Below are positions 25,166 through 34,287 of a stretch of 64,000 nt of DNA, piece after piece. A program made the translations under genes and the position numbers. Numbering within the stretch: position 1 is the first letter of the stretch; each line of letters opens with the position of its first letter. The DNA is from Natrinema sp046097095 (GTDB taxonomy: Archaea; Halobacteriota; Halobacteria; Halobacteriales; Natrialbaceae). The notes under the pieces were generated by a model. The model searched no databases and had not been told where the DNA came from. It saw nothing but the letters and a program-made list of their open reading frames with translations. Location: positions 3,286,001 through 3,350,000 of the forward strand of contig NZ_CP175698.1 in the NCBI RefSeq assembly GCF_046097095.1, in the 5' to 3' direction.

Positions 25166-26332
25166 ATGTCCGGACTACTGACGAGGGCCGGTTGGCTATC
25201 GGAGCTGTTCCCGACGATGCCGCTCAAACTCGCGGTGTCGGCCGCGGCCGTCGGGCTCGTACTCGCCGTGCTCCTCTCCTATCGGCGGGTACACGCGTGG
25301 CTGACTGACCGGGCGAGGCCGCTGTACGCCGACATCGTTTCGATGACGCTGCTCATCGGAACGTGTGCGCTGAGTCTCGCCGTCGTGACCGGCGTCTGGG
25401 GGCAGACGGATGATATCCAGCAGCTTTCTGCGGAGCTCAATCTGGGCGGCAGAGCCGTTCCGCACGCGATACTTTCGTTTATACTGTTCGTCGTGACGGT
25501 CATCGTCACGCGGTTCGTTCGACGAGTGATCGAAGAGGTCTTAGACTCGACGGCGGCCGTCACCGAACACCAACGACAGATCACCCATCGACTCACTCAG
25601 GTGGTCATCTGGTCTGTTTCCCTCGTCGTCATCCTCGGCATCTGGATCAAAGATCTGGGCAGTCTGCTCGTCGGGGCCGGCTTCCTCGGGATCGTCCTCG
25701 GTATGGCCGCCCGCCAGACGCTCGGAACGATGCTCGCCGGCTTCGTCCTGATGTTCGCCCGGCCGTTCGAAATCGGCGATTGGATCGAGGTCGACGGCGA
25801 CGAGGGCGTCGTCACCGACATCTCGATCGTCAACACCCAGGTCCGGTCGTTCGACGGCGAGTACATCATGATCCCGAACGACGCCATCGCCTCGAGCACC
25901 GTGACCAACCGCTCGAAGCGCGGCCGCCTGCGCCTCGAGGTCGACGTCGGCGTCGACTACGCGACCGACGTGGACCGCGCGATCGACCTCGCGACGGAGG
26001 CGGTCACGGAGATCGACGAGACGCTGTCCGCGCCGTCGCCACAGGTCGTCGCCAAGTCGTTCGGCGATTCGGCGGTCGTTCTCGCCGTCCGATTCTGGAT
26101 CGACAAACCGAGCGCCAGACGCTACTGGCGGGCGCGAACGGCCGCGATCAACGCGATCAAGGAGGCGTTCGAGGCCGAGGATATCAAGATTCCGTACCCA
26201 CAGCGAGAACTCTCCGGACGAGACGAGACCGGCGGCTTTCGAGTCGCCGACGAACGGGCGACCGAACCGAGTACTCGGGTCGGCGACGGAACCACACGGG
26301 AACATCGGATGACGACACCGGAGGAGAACTGA
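25166..26332 (+). CDS. MscS-family mechanosensitive channel
   Basis: A 388-aa membrane protein with about four helices (near 14-36, 55-75, 95-120 and 150-180), then the MscS core GAGFLGIVLGMAARQTLGTML, the conserved FARPFEIGDWIEVDGDEG and a cytosolic beta domain ending DIKIPYPQREL, with an acidic tail. It would release ions or solutes on hypo-osmotic shock. Its stop codon overlaps the ATG of the following methyltransferase gene by one base, implying translational coupling. It sits inside a translation-related cluster where a channel is unexpected. Confidence 0.9.
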   Translation: MSGLLTRAGWLSELFPTMPLKLAVSAAAVGLVLAVLLSYRRVHAWLTDRARPLYADIVSMTLLIGTCALSLAVVTGVWGQTDDIQQLSAELNLGGRAVPHAILSFILFVVTVIVTRFVRRVIEEVLDSTAAVTEHQRQITHRLTQVVIWSVSLVVILGIWIKDLGSLLVGAGFLGIVLGMAARQTLGTMLAGFVLMFARPFEIGDWIEVDGDEGVVTDISIVNTQVRSFDGEYIMIPNDAIASSTVTNRSKRGRLRLEVDVGVDYATDVDRAIDLATEAVTEIDETLSAPSPQVVAKSFGDSAVVLAVRFWIDKPSARRYWRARTAAINAIKEAFEAEDIKIPYPQRELSGRDETGGFRVADERATEPSTRVGDGTTREHRMTTPEEN

Positions 26333-26904
26333 TGGGACTCGAGGACCGACGCGACGAGGAACCGGATGTCTACCAGCCCGCCGAGGACTCGCAGCTGCTG
26401 GCCGAGGCCGTCTGCGAGCGCCTCGCGGGCGACGCCCTCGTCCTCGAGGTGGGTACTGGCTCGGGGTACGTCGCCGGACAGATTGCCGACGAGACGGACG
26501 CTCGCGTGATTGCCTCGGATCTGAACCCTCACGCCGTCCGTCAGGCCCGCAGCGAGGACGTCGAGACGGTGCGAGCGGATCTCGTCGCGCCGTTCCGGGA
26601 CGGCACGTTCGACGCCGTCGTCTTCAACCCGCCGTACCTGCCGACAGACCCCGAAAACGAGTGGGACGACTGGATGGAGCGCGCGCTGTCGGGCGGCGAG
26701 GACGGCCGCGCCGTCATCGACCCGTTCCTCGAGACGGTCGGCCGCGTGCTCGCGCCCGACGGCGTCAGCTACCTGCTCGTCAGCAGCCTCACCGGCGTCG
26801 ACGATGTCGTCGAACGAGCCGGTGAGGAGGGCTTCAGCGCCGTCGCCGTCGCCGACGAGTCGTTCCCCTTTGAAACGCTGACCATCCTCGAGTTGCTTCG
26901 GTAA
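26332..26904 (+). CDS. HemK2/Mtq2-type N5-glutamine methyltransferase
   Basis: A 190-aa SAM methyltransferase with LVLEVGTGSGYVAG (37-49), SDLNPHAVRQAR and NPPY at 99-102. The short form without the bacterial PrmC N-terminal domain matches the archaeal/eukaryotic HemK2 group, which methylates the glutamine of the GGQ motif of class I release factor aRF1. Its place after rsmA fits. It overlaps mscS by one base. A hairpin with a 7-bp stem (26922-26946) follows the stop. Confidence 0.88.
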   Translation: MGLEDRRDEEPDVYQPAEDSQLLAEAVCERLAGDALVLEVGTGSGYVAGQIADETDARVIASDLNPHAVRQARSEDVETVRADLVAPFRDGTFDAVVFNPPYLPTDPENEWDDWMERALSGGEDGRAVIDPFLETVGRVLAPDGVSYLLVSSLTGVDDVVERAGEEGFSAVAVADESFPFETLTILELLR

Positions 26905-27038
26905 GGGCCGAACGCGACCTGGTGGTCGTCAAACTACGGCGACCACTCGTCAGCCGATTCAGCCGGCCACTGGTCTTCAGGCCTCCGTTCGAAACGTCAT
27001 AGAAATATACATTATAGGTGGTTGAGTTCTACGGTGCA

Positions 27039-28265
27039 ATGCCCGCTACTCGACGAAGCCTGCTGACCGCTGTCGGAGCCAGCGCCGCAAGCGCCGTGCT
27101 CGCAGGGTGTTCGCTACTCTCGAGCGATCCCCAGCCCGATGAGCCGCCGGCATCGGGTGTCAGTCGGCAACCGGCTCCCAAGAACAACATCCACGGAGCG
27201 AACGGTGACTGGTCGAGTTTCGGTTGCAACGCGGCCAACACCCGTGCCGTCGCCGACGGAAAGGCCCCCGTGGACGGCGTCACCGAGCGCTGGCGGGTCG
27301 ACGTCGCACCGTTCTCATCTCACGCACCCGTCGTCGCCGACGGGCGCGTGTATCAACCTGACGCCAGAACTCTGCGGGTCTTCGACGCCGCGGACGGAAC
27401 GGAACGATGGACCGTCGAAGAGAGGACAACGGCACCGCTGGTCCGCGGCGGCGTCGCGTACGTCGCGACGGCGAACGCGATCCGTGCGTTCGAGGCCGAG
27501 ACGGGCGAGCAGTTGTGGGAGCGATCGTTCGAGACTCACGGCGGCGTGACAACACCGACGATGTACTACGACCGACTACTGGTCTGCGGTGCAGGTGATC
27601 GAGTCGTCGGTCTCGATCCGGGAAACGGCGAAATACGCTGGGAAAAGACCGTGTTTGGCCAGATACTCGACCACCTCGCCGTCTTTCAGGGCTACGGTTT
27701 CGTCGTCGCGACTGAAGCGGGCGAGGTGTCGCTGCTCGCGGAGGACGGGACGGGGTGGTGGCGATGGGAACTGCCCGCCAAACCGAGCGGTCCGCCGACC
27801 GCGGGCTCGGACTCGGTGTACATATCCTGCCAAGACGGAAAGACGTACGCGTTGATGGACGACGGCCTCTCGAGTCCGACGATCAACTGGACGGCCGACA
27901 CTGGTAGGACGCAACGCGGCATCGGTGTCGTAGATAATCTCGTCCTCGCTGCGACCGGCCGTGGTCTCTCCGCCATCGACGCCGAGTCCGGCAAGCGCCA
28001 CTGGACACACGACATCGGCGACTGGCAACACACGGCCCCGGCGTACGGCCGCGACACCGTCTTCGTCGGCGGCGACCGCCTCTGGGCACTGGATCCGACG
28101 CCGGGCGACAGTCCAGACGGCGGACCGGCGGTCCGATTCGAGCGCGAGTTCGCGGGTCGCGTCGGTCCAGGACCCATCCTCGACGACGGCACGATTTACG
28201 TCGTCGCACAGGTCGATACGGGGACATACGCGCCGGGGACGTACGCGCTGCTGGCACTCGAGTAA
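27039..28265 (+). CDS. PQQ-repeat beta-propeller lipoprotein (Tat)
   Basis: A 408-aa exported protein. The N-terminus ATRRSLLTAVGA is a twin-arginine signal leading to the lipobox LAGC, so it should be a cell-surface lipoprotein. The rest is a chain of PQQ/BamB-like propeller repeats: RVYQPDARTLRVFDAADGTERW, IRAFEAETGEQLWE, VVGLDPGNGEIRWEK, LSAIDAESGKRHW. The repeats probably form a binding scaffold without PQQ. The start at 27039 follows AATATACATTATA at about 27003-27015. A GTG at 27018 would add seven residues before the signal. Confidence 0.85.
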   Translation: MPATRRSLLTAVGASAASAVLAGCSLLSSDPQPDEPPASGVSRQPAPKNNIHGANGDWSSFGCNAANTRAVADGKAPVDGVTERWRVDVAPFSSHAPVVADGRVYQPDARTLRVFDAADGTERWTVEERTTAPLVRGGVAYVATANAIRAFEAETGEQLWERSFETHGGVTTPTMYYDRLLVCGAGDRVVGLDPGNGEIRWEKTVFGQILDHLAVFQGYGFVVATEAGEVSLLAEDGTGWWRWELPAKPSGPPTAGSDSVYISCQDGKTYALMDDGLSSPTINWTADTGRTQRGIGVVDNLVLAATGRGLSAIDAESGKRHWTHDIGDWQHTAPAYGRDTVFVGGDRLWALDPTPGDSPDGGPAVRFEREFAGRVGPGPILDDGTIYVVAQVDTGTYAPGTYALLALE

Positions 28266-28383
28266 CGTCGGCGAGACATCGCGTCAACCCCGTCGACGCT
28301 CTCTCGAGTGCCGAAACGATTACTACTGCGTATTAGTGCGGATGGAAAATATTAAGCGTCGGTATAGCCTAGCCGGCCCTACG

Positions 28384-29388
28384 ATGACTGAGTACGTGTC
28401 GACCACGCCGGGACTGTATCCGCTCCCGGATTGGGCGAAAGACGACCTCTCGGACCTCAAAGGACATCAGAAACACGACCTCGTCAGCGGCGACGAGGGC
28501 GAGGCGATCACCGCGGCCTACGAGGAGGCCCGCGAGGACGTAATCGAGGTACAGCAGAACGCAGGTCTCGACCGCATCGTCGAGGGGCAACTGCGCTGGG
28601 ACGATATGCTCGCTCACCCGCTCGCGGTCCACGACGCCGTCGAGACGCGGGGGATCGTCCGCTACTACGATAATAACAACTTCTACCGCGAGCCCGTCGT
28701 CCAGGACGACCTCGGCTTCTCCGGCGACGTCGCCTCGGAGCTCGAGACGGCCGCCGAACTCGCAAGCGGCGACGATCTGCAGGCCGTCCTCCCCGGACCG
28801 TACTCGCTTGCGGACCTCGCAACCGACGAACACTACGACGACGAGGCCGAGTTCCTCGGTGGCATCGCGGAGTTCCTCGCAGGCGAGGTCGACGCCTTCC
28901 CCGACGTCGAGACGCTGTTCCTGCTCGAGCCCTCGCTGGTCGAGAACGCACCCGGCGACGGCGAAGACGAGCGCGCGAGCGAGGCGATCGATCGCGTCGC
29001 AGCGGCGACCGACGCCGACGTCGTCGTCCAGCCCTACTGGGGTGCGTTAGAGGAGAAGGTCTACGCACACCTGCTCGACGCCGATATCGACGCGGTCGGC
29101 TTCGACTTCGTCGCGAACCAGGACGACAATCTTTACAACATTCAGGAGTACGGCGCAACCGACGACGTCGCGCTCGGTCTCGCCGACGGCCAGAACACGC
29201 TCGTCGAGGACCCCGAAGCGATCCGCGACCGCGTCGACTGGGTCGAAGGCCAGCTCGGCGTGACCGCGTTCGAGACGATCTATCTGACGACCAACACCGA
29301 GACGTTCTACCTGCCCTACGGCAAGTACGTGGAGAAACTCGACGTCCTTGCAGAAGCCGCGGACCTCGCGGAGGTGCAAACAGCATGA
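28384..29388 (+). CDS. MetE-like subunit lacking zinc ligands
   Basis: A 334-aa TIM-barrel protein of the cobalamin-independent methionine synthase (MetE/UROD-like) superfamily. It starts EYVSTTPGLYPLPDWAKDDL and has VLPGPYSLADLA, LFLLEPSL and GFDFVANQDDN. It contains no cysteine, so it cannot form the His/Cys/Cys zinc site that activates homocysteine. Its last four bases overlap the start of the next, zinc-competent MetE gene (ATGA overlap), implying a coupled two-subunit enzyme. It probably supplies the folate-side or a structural function. Confidence 0.8.
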   Translation: MTEYVSTTPGLYPLPDWAKDDLSDLKGHQKHDLVSGDEGEAITAAYEEAREDVIEVQQNAGLDRIVEGQLRWDDMLAHPLAVHDAVETRGIVRYYDNNNFYREPVVQDDLGFSGDVASELETAAELASGDDLQAVLPGPYSLADLATDEHYDDEAEFLGGIAEFLAGEVDAFPDVETLFLLEPSLVENAPGDGEDERASEAIDRVAAATDADVVVQPYWGALEEKVYAHLLDADIDAVGFDFVANQDDNLYNIQEYGATDDVALGLADGQNTLVEDPEAIRDRVDWVEGQLGVTAFETIYLTTNTETFYLPYGKYVEKLDVLAEAADLAEVQTA

Positions 29389-30461
29389 GTGAAAACGAGA
29401 ACAAAGATCAGTTCCGACCGGACGACCACGAGAACGACCACTTCCTGCTGACGACCGTCGTCGGCTCCTACCCGAAGCCCAAGTGGCTCAACCGCGCGAA
29501 GGAGCTCTATCAGGACGAGGACCACGACTTCGACGCAGACGACTGGCAGGAAGCCAAAGACGACGCCGCCCGACTCATCACGAACGAACACGAACGCGCC
29601 GGCTTAGATGCCGTCGTCGACGGCGAGATGCGGCGCAACGAGATGGTCGAGTTCTTCGCCGACCGCATCGAGGGCTACGAGTTCAACGGCCCTGTCAAGG
29701 TCTGGGGGCACAACTACTTCGACAAACCAAGCGTCGTTAGCGAGGTCGAGTACGACGACAGTTGGCTCGTCGACGAGTACAAATTCACCGCCAGCGCCAC
29801 CGACCGCCCCGTGAAAGTCCCGATCACGGGTCCGTACACGCTCGCGAGCTGGGCGTTCAACGAGGCCTACGAGGACGACGAGGAACTCGCCTACGCCCTC
29901 GCGGACCTCGTCAACGAGGAGATCGAGAAGCTCGTCGACGCCGGTGCACAGTATATCCAGATCGACGAACCCGCGCTCGCAACGACTCCTGACGACCACG
30001 CCATCGTCGGTGAGGCCTTAGAGCACATCGTGGCCGACATCCCCGAGGAGGTCCGCATCGGCCTCCACGTCTGTTACGGCGACTACTCCCGAATCTACCC
30101 CGAAATTCTGGAGTTCCCGGTCGACGAGTTCGACCTCGAGCTCACGAACGGCGACTACGAGCAACTGGACGTCTTCAAAGACCCCGAGTTCACGAAGGAT
30201 CTCGCACTCGGCGTCACCGACGTCCACGTTGCCGAGGCCGAGTCCGTCGAACAGATCGAGGAAAACATCAAAAAGGGTCTCGAGGTCGTCCCGCCGGAGC
30301 AGCTAGTCGTCTCGCCGGATTGCGGCGTGAAGCTGCTGCCCCGCGAGGTCGCCTACGGCAAGATGGAGAACATGGTGCAGGCGGCCCGCAACGTCGAGGC
30401 GGACCTCGACGCAGGTAACATCGATATCGAGCGCGGCACGCCGACGCCCGCCGACGACTGA
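29385..30461 (+). CDS. metE: Methionine synthase, core MetE (zinc-containing)
   Basis: A 358-aa protein equivalent to the C-terminal catalytic half of MetE. It transfers a methyl group to homocysteine to make methionine. Zinc ligands are visible: His228 and Cys230 in GLHVCYGD, and Cys313 in VVSPDCGVK. The substrate block TVVGSYPKP (about 24-32) and QIDEPAL (192-198) are conserved. It is translationally coupled to the cysteine-free MetE-like gene. The methyl donor in haloarchaea is not settled by sequence; core MetE proteins elsewhere can use corrinoid carriers. Confidence 0.9.
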   Translation: MSENENKDQFRPDDHENDHFLLTTVVGSYPKPKWLNRAKELYQDEDHDFDADDWQEAKDDAARLITNEHERAGLDAVVDGEMRRNEMVEFFADRIEGYEFNGPVKVWGHNYFDKPSVVSEVEYDDSWLVDEYKFTASATDRPVKVPITGPYTLASWAFNEAYEDDEELAYALADLVNEEIEKLVDAGAQYIQIDEPALATTPDDHAIVGEALEHIVADIPEEVRIGLHVCYGDYSRIYPEILEFPVDEFDLELTNGDYEQLDVFKDPEFTKDLALGVTDVHVAEAESVEQIEENIKKGLEVVPPEQLVVSPDCGVKLLPREVAYGKMENMVQAARNVEADLDAGNIDIERGTPTPADD

Positions 30462-30648
30462 TCGGTTCCGAGACGCTCTCATTTTCGCTCCTCGCTTCGC
30501 CGGTTCAGCCGTCGAGCGCTGCTATCCGTTCGCCGACGCCATATCGATGCCGCATTCGGCGTGTTCGCTGACCGTTCTCTGAGAACCCATCACATACACA
30601 GTACGTCCGAATCCAATATCGAACCGAGAGCCGCGACGGGACACAGAT

Positions 30649-30661
30649 GTTACCTGGTAAC
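30649..30661 (+). promoter_or_regulatory. 13-bp palindrome upstream of the nitroreductase promoter
   Basis: GTTACC-T-GGTAAC is a perfect inverted repeat around one base. It ends about 15 nt before ACGTATATG (30676-30684), the likely TATA box, which is centred 30 nt before the ATG at 30710. The position, upstream of the TATA box, suits an activator or a dimeric regulator. Confidence 0.4.
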
Positions 30662-30709
30662 TCTATTGTCCGATAACGTATATGTTCGTCGCGCTCTTAT
30701 CGGTGATCG

Positions 30710-31327
30710 ATGTCAGACTCTCTCGAGACTCGACGCGAGCTGCGCGACGATGTCGCCGAGCACCGCGACGCCGACCACGATATCGACTCGCTGTTCGTCA
30801 ATCGCTGGTCGCCGCGCGCGATGACCGGTGCGTCACTCGACGAAGACGAGTACCTCCCCCTGTTCGAGGCCGCGCGCTGGGCACCCTCCGCATTCAACAA
30901 CCAGCACTGGCGCTTCCTCATCGCGGCACGCGAGGACGACGAGTGGGAGGACTTCGTGGATCTCATGAACGAGATGAACCAGTCGTGGGCGACCGACGCC
31001 GCCGTACTCGCGGTCATCGTCTCGAAGACGACGTTCGACCACAACGGCGAACCGGCCCCCGTCCACTCCTTCGATACCGGTGCAGCCTGGGAAAACCTCG
31101 CGCTCGAGGGCGCGCGCCGCGGGTTGGCCGTCCACGGGATGGCCGGCTTCGATTACGAGCGCGCGGCCGAGGAACTCGACGTTCCCGAGGAGTACGCGGT
31201 CGAGGCGATGGTCGCCATCGGCGAGCGCGCACCGCCCGAAACGCTTCCCGAAGAACTACAAGAGCGCGAACAACCGAGCGACCGCAAGCCGCTTGCGGAA
31301 ATCGTCCACCGCGGCGGCTTCGAGTAA
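30710..31327 (+). CDS. Nitroreductase family flavoprotein
   Basis: A 205-aa FMN-dependent oxidoreductase of the nitroreductase superfamily. It has NRWSPRAMTG (FMN phosphate-binding RxSxR/K-type entry), LFEAARWAPSAFNNQHWRF and DTGAAWENLALEGARRGLAVHG near the dimer and flavin site, and MVAIGERAPPETLPEEL at the end. It would reduce quinones or nitro compounds with NAD(P)H; the natural substrate is unknown. A palindrome upstream suggests regulation. Confidence 0.9.
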   Translation: MSDSLETRRELRDDVAEHRDADHDIDSLFVNRWSPRAMTGASLDEDEYLPLFEAARWAPSAFNNQHWRFLIAAREDDEWEDFVDLMNEMNQSWATDAAVLAVIVSKTTFDHNGEPAPVHSFDTGAAWENLALEGARRGLAVHGMAGFDYERAAEELDVPEEYAVEAMVAIGERAPPETLPEELQEREQPSDRKPLAEIVHRGGFE

Positions 31328-31458
31328 TCGAATCGAGCCTCGAGTCGCCCCGTTCCGCCGTCCGATCGGTCGTGATTCCGTTTCCGACGCCGAGTTCGGT
31401 AGTTCCGACTGATTCGAAGCAGCGACTGGTCTTCGGAAGTGGCTGTATCTCTCGATGA

Positions 31459-31535
31459 ACTCTCAATAGAGTGAATATTACTATAAATAGATTTCCCTAG
31501 TAGGATACGATGTGATTATGACACAACTCTTAGAG
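31459..31535 (+). promoter_or_regulatory. Promoter of the GH3 gene flanked by related palindromes
   Basis: ACTCT-CAAT-AGAGT (31459-31472) sits just upstream of TATAAATA (31482-31489), and ACTCT-T-AGAG (31526-31535) sits just downstream of the expected transcription start (about 31513). The shared half-sites ACTCT/AGAG suggest one regulator binding on both sides. The predicted 5' leader is about 60 nt. Confidence 0.45.
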
Positions 31536-31576
31536 AGAGAATAGTTATCATATCCCGAGTTGCCAATCGGTATCGC

Positions 31577-34135
31577 ATGTCAGACGATCAACCAGCGAAG
31601 CGCGAATCGGAGACAGTCGACGAATCACGGCGAACGTTCATGCAAGCGACCGGTGCGGCGACGGCGGCGTCTGCCGTCGGCGTCGGTACGGCCGCTGCTA
31701 CGGGCGAGCGACACGAATCGGAGATCGACGCGCTCGTCGACCGTCTGAGCCTTGAGCAGAAGGTAGGCCAGATGACGCAGGTCGCGATTGACGATCTCGG
31801 CGAGGGGTTTGGTCCCGAGACTGCGTTCAACGACCACGACGATGCGGACACGCTCGGCGAGTTGTTTTCGAAGCTTCACGTCGGCTCGATCATCAACGGC
31901 GGGGCGACGGGACCGACGTTTGACGGCGAGGAGTTCGTCGCGGGGCTCAACCGGCTCCAGCAGTATACGGTCGAGGACACGGACCACGGAATTCCGTTCC
32001 TCTGGGGCTGTGACGCCCTTCACGGGAACACGCTGCTCGACGGCTGTACGAGCTTTCCACAGCGGCTCAACATGGGTGCGACCCGTGACGTCGAACTAGT
32101 CGAGGCGGCGGCGACCCACACTGGGAACGAGATCGCGGCGATGGGCGGCCACTGGATCTTCGGCCCGACGGTCGACGTGCTCCGCGATATGCGCTGGGGG
32201 CGATACTTCGAGGGCCACAGCGAGGACGCGATGATGGTCGGCAAACTGGGACGAGCGCGAGCGCGCGGATTCGAGCAGAGTGGCCGCGTCGCCGCGACGG
32301 TCAAACATTTCGCCGGCTACGGGGCACCGAACACCGGCAAGGACCGCGCACACGCACGGACATCGATGCGCGATCTCCGGACCAGACAGCTCCCGGCCTA
32401 CGAACGCGCACTCGAGGAGGCCGAGACGGTGATGGTCAACAGCGGCGCGGTCAACGGGAAACCCGCCCACGCCTCGCGGTGGCTGCTGACGGAGGTGCTC
32501 CGGGAGCGGTTCGAGTTCGACGGTATCATCCTCACCGACTGGGACGATTTCAAGCGACTGCTATCGAATCACGAGTACCTCCCCGATACGGACGAGGGGT
32601 GGCGCGAGGCCGTCAAACAGGGACTTGAGGCCGGTATCGACATGCACATGTGCGGCGGGGAGACAGCGCCGACGGAGTTTATCGACACGACGATCGACCT
32701 TGTCGAGAGCGGCGAGCTCGCCGAGGAGTACATCGACGAGTCGGTCCGGCGTATCCTCGAGCTCAAGCGCGATCTCGGCCTGTTCGACCGACCATCCGTC
32801 CCCGAAGACGAGATCGGCGACCTCGTCGGCGGTGCGCGAGGCGTTTCCGAGCGCCTCGCCAAGGAGTCGCTGGTCCTCTTGAAGAACGACGGGGACGTTC
32901 TGCCGCTCGAGGGCACCGAGGACGTGCTGCTGACCGGCCCCGGCGTCTCGGCGGGAACGTCAAACCGGTTCCTGATGCAACACGGCGGCTGGACGCTCGG
33001 GTGGCAGGGGATCGAGAACGGCGACCTGACCGAGGACGGCCCGCGGCCGCGTCAGAACACGATCGCGGGCGAGCTGTCCGACCGACTCGGTGACCGGCTC
33101 ACGCACGTTCCGACCGAGTTCGACGCCGCGCCATACGAGAGCATCTTCGAGAACTTCGATAACGGGTTCTTCGACGTCACCGACGAGCAGGAAGCGGCGA
33201 TCGCGGACGCCGCCGGAGCGGCCGACGCCGTCGTCGTGGTGCTCGGCGAAGGGCCGCACAACGAGGGCTACGGCGATCGCGATCAGATGCGGTTTCCCGA
33301 GGCACAACGGGAGCTCGTGGAACTGGTCGACGCGGAGACCGACGATATCCCGCTCGTCGGCGTGGTCATCGCCGGAAGCCCGCGCGGGACCGACGAAACG
33401 TTCGATCACCTCGACGCCGTCCTGTTTGCCGGCCAACCCGGCAGCGATACCGGCGTCGCGGTCACCGACACGCTGTTCGGCGAGTACAATCCTTCCGGAC
33501 GGCTCCCGTTCACCTGGGAGGCCAACGTCGGCCACGTCCCTCTCATCTACGACGACTATCCGCCGCGCCAGTCGGTCGGCGCGGCGGACCAGACGGTCCA
33601 GTACGAGTTCGGTCACGGACTCTCTTACACCGAGTGGGAGTACTCGGGGCTATCACTGTCCCGAGACACCGTCGGCAACCCCGCCCGAAACCCGACCGTT
33701 ACGGCACAGGTAACCGTCTCGAACGTCGGTGACACGGCCGGCGAACACATCGTCGAAGCGTACAACACCGAGCGCTACGGGTCCGTGCTTCAGCCTCATC
33801 GACGACTGATGGGCTTCGAGCGGGTCGCCCTCCAACCCGGCGAGTCCGCGACCGTCGACCTCGAGCTCGACCTCTCGACGCTCGAGGTCGTCCCCGGCGA
33901 CATGCCCGGTGACCGGGCGAAAGTCGTCGAAGCGGGTGCGTACGAACTCTCGGTTGGTGACGCGACGGCGACGCTGACGGTCGAGAACGCCGGCTCGATC
34001 ACGGATCCCGAGCCGGTCCCGGGGCGGTACGATATCGACAACGACGGTAACGAGGACTTCGGGGATGCGATGGCGCTCTACCGCCGGCTCAAGCGACGCG
34101 GCGACGTCGGATGGCGATCCTCCCATCGGACGTGA
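31577..34135 (+). CDS. Tat-exported GH3 beta-glucosidase-like enzyme with dockerin-like tail
   Basis: An 852-aa glycoside hydrolase family 3 protein. The signal SRRTFMQATGAATAAS (residues 17-32) is twin-arginine. The catalytic barrel shows KHFAGYG (243-249) and the nucleophile Asp321 in GIILTDWDDF. The second alpha/beta domain has VVVLGEGPHNEGYGD, and a fibronectin III-like domain follows (VTVSNVGDTAGEHIVEAY). The C-terminus YDIDNDGNEDFGDAMALYRRLK is half of a type I dockerin, with Asp residues at calcium positions. It would cleave terminal beta-linked sugars from oligosaccharides outside the cell. Paired palindromes at the promoter suggest sugar-responsive control. The next gene is a sugar-type oxidoreductase. 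Confidence 0.9.
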   Translation: MSDDQPAKRESETVDESRRTFMQATGAATAASAVGVGTAAATGERHESEIDALVDRLSLEQKVGQMTQVAIDDLGEGFGPETAFNDHDDADTLGELFSKLHVGSIINGGATGPTFDGEEFVAGLNRLQQYTVEDTDHGIPFLWGCDALHGNTLLDGCTSFPQRLNMGATRDVELVEAAATHTGNEIAAMGGHWIFGPTVDVLRDMRWGRYFEGHSEDAMMVGKLGRARARGFEQSGRVAATVKHFAGYGAPNTGKDRAHARTSMRDLRTRQLPAYERALEEAETVMVNSGAVNGKPAHASRWLLTEVLRERFEFDGIILTDWDDFKRLLSNHEYLPDTDEGWREAVKQGLEAGIDMHMCGGETAPTEFIDTTIDLVESGELAEEYIDESVRRILELKRDLGLFDRPSVPEDEIGDLVGGARGVSERLAKESLVLLKNDGDVLPLEGTEDVLLTGPGVSAGTSNRFLMQHGGWTLGWQGIENGDLTEDGPRPRQNTIAGELSDRLGDRLTHVPTEFDAAPYESIFENFDNGFFDVTDEQEAAIADAAGAADAVVVVLGEGPHNEGYGDRDQMRFPEAQRELVELVDAETDDIPLVGVVIAGSPRGTDETFDHLDAVLFAGQPGSDTGVAVTDTLFGEYNPSGRLPFTWEANVGHVPLIYDDYPPRQSVGAADQTVQYEFGHGLSYTEWEYSGLSLSRDTVGNPARNPTVTAQVTVSNVGDTAGEHIVEAYNTERYGSVLQPHRRLMGFERVALQPGESATVDLELDLSTLEVVPGDMPGDRAKVVEAGAYELSVGDATATLTVENAGSITDPEPVPGRYDIDNDGNEDFGDAMALYRRLKRRGDVGWRSSHRT

Positions 34136-34287
34136 TTCGCTGGCCGTCGTGGAACGCCGCGGGTCGCTGCTGTCAGTAAGCGTCCCGCTTTCGGTCCCGA
34201 TGGGAAGCGATCATGCGCGACCCTATCGGCGCCACGCGGTCCGTCTCACGGCAAAGCGCTAACTACCGGGCCGGTGAACGACCGTCC

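Noticed and set aside
26922..26946. Hairpin GTGGTCG/CGACCAC after the HemK2-type gene
   Set aside because: A 7-bp stem with an 11-nt loop and no following T-run; archaeal terminators rely on T-runs, so it is not called a terminator.
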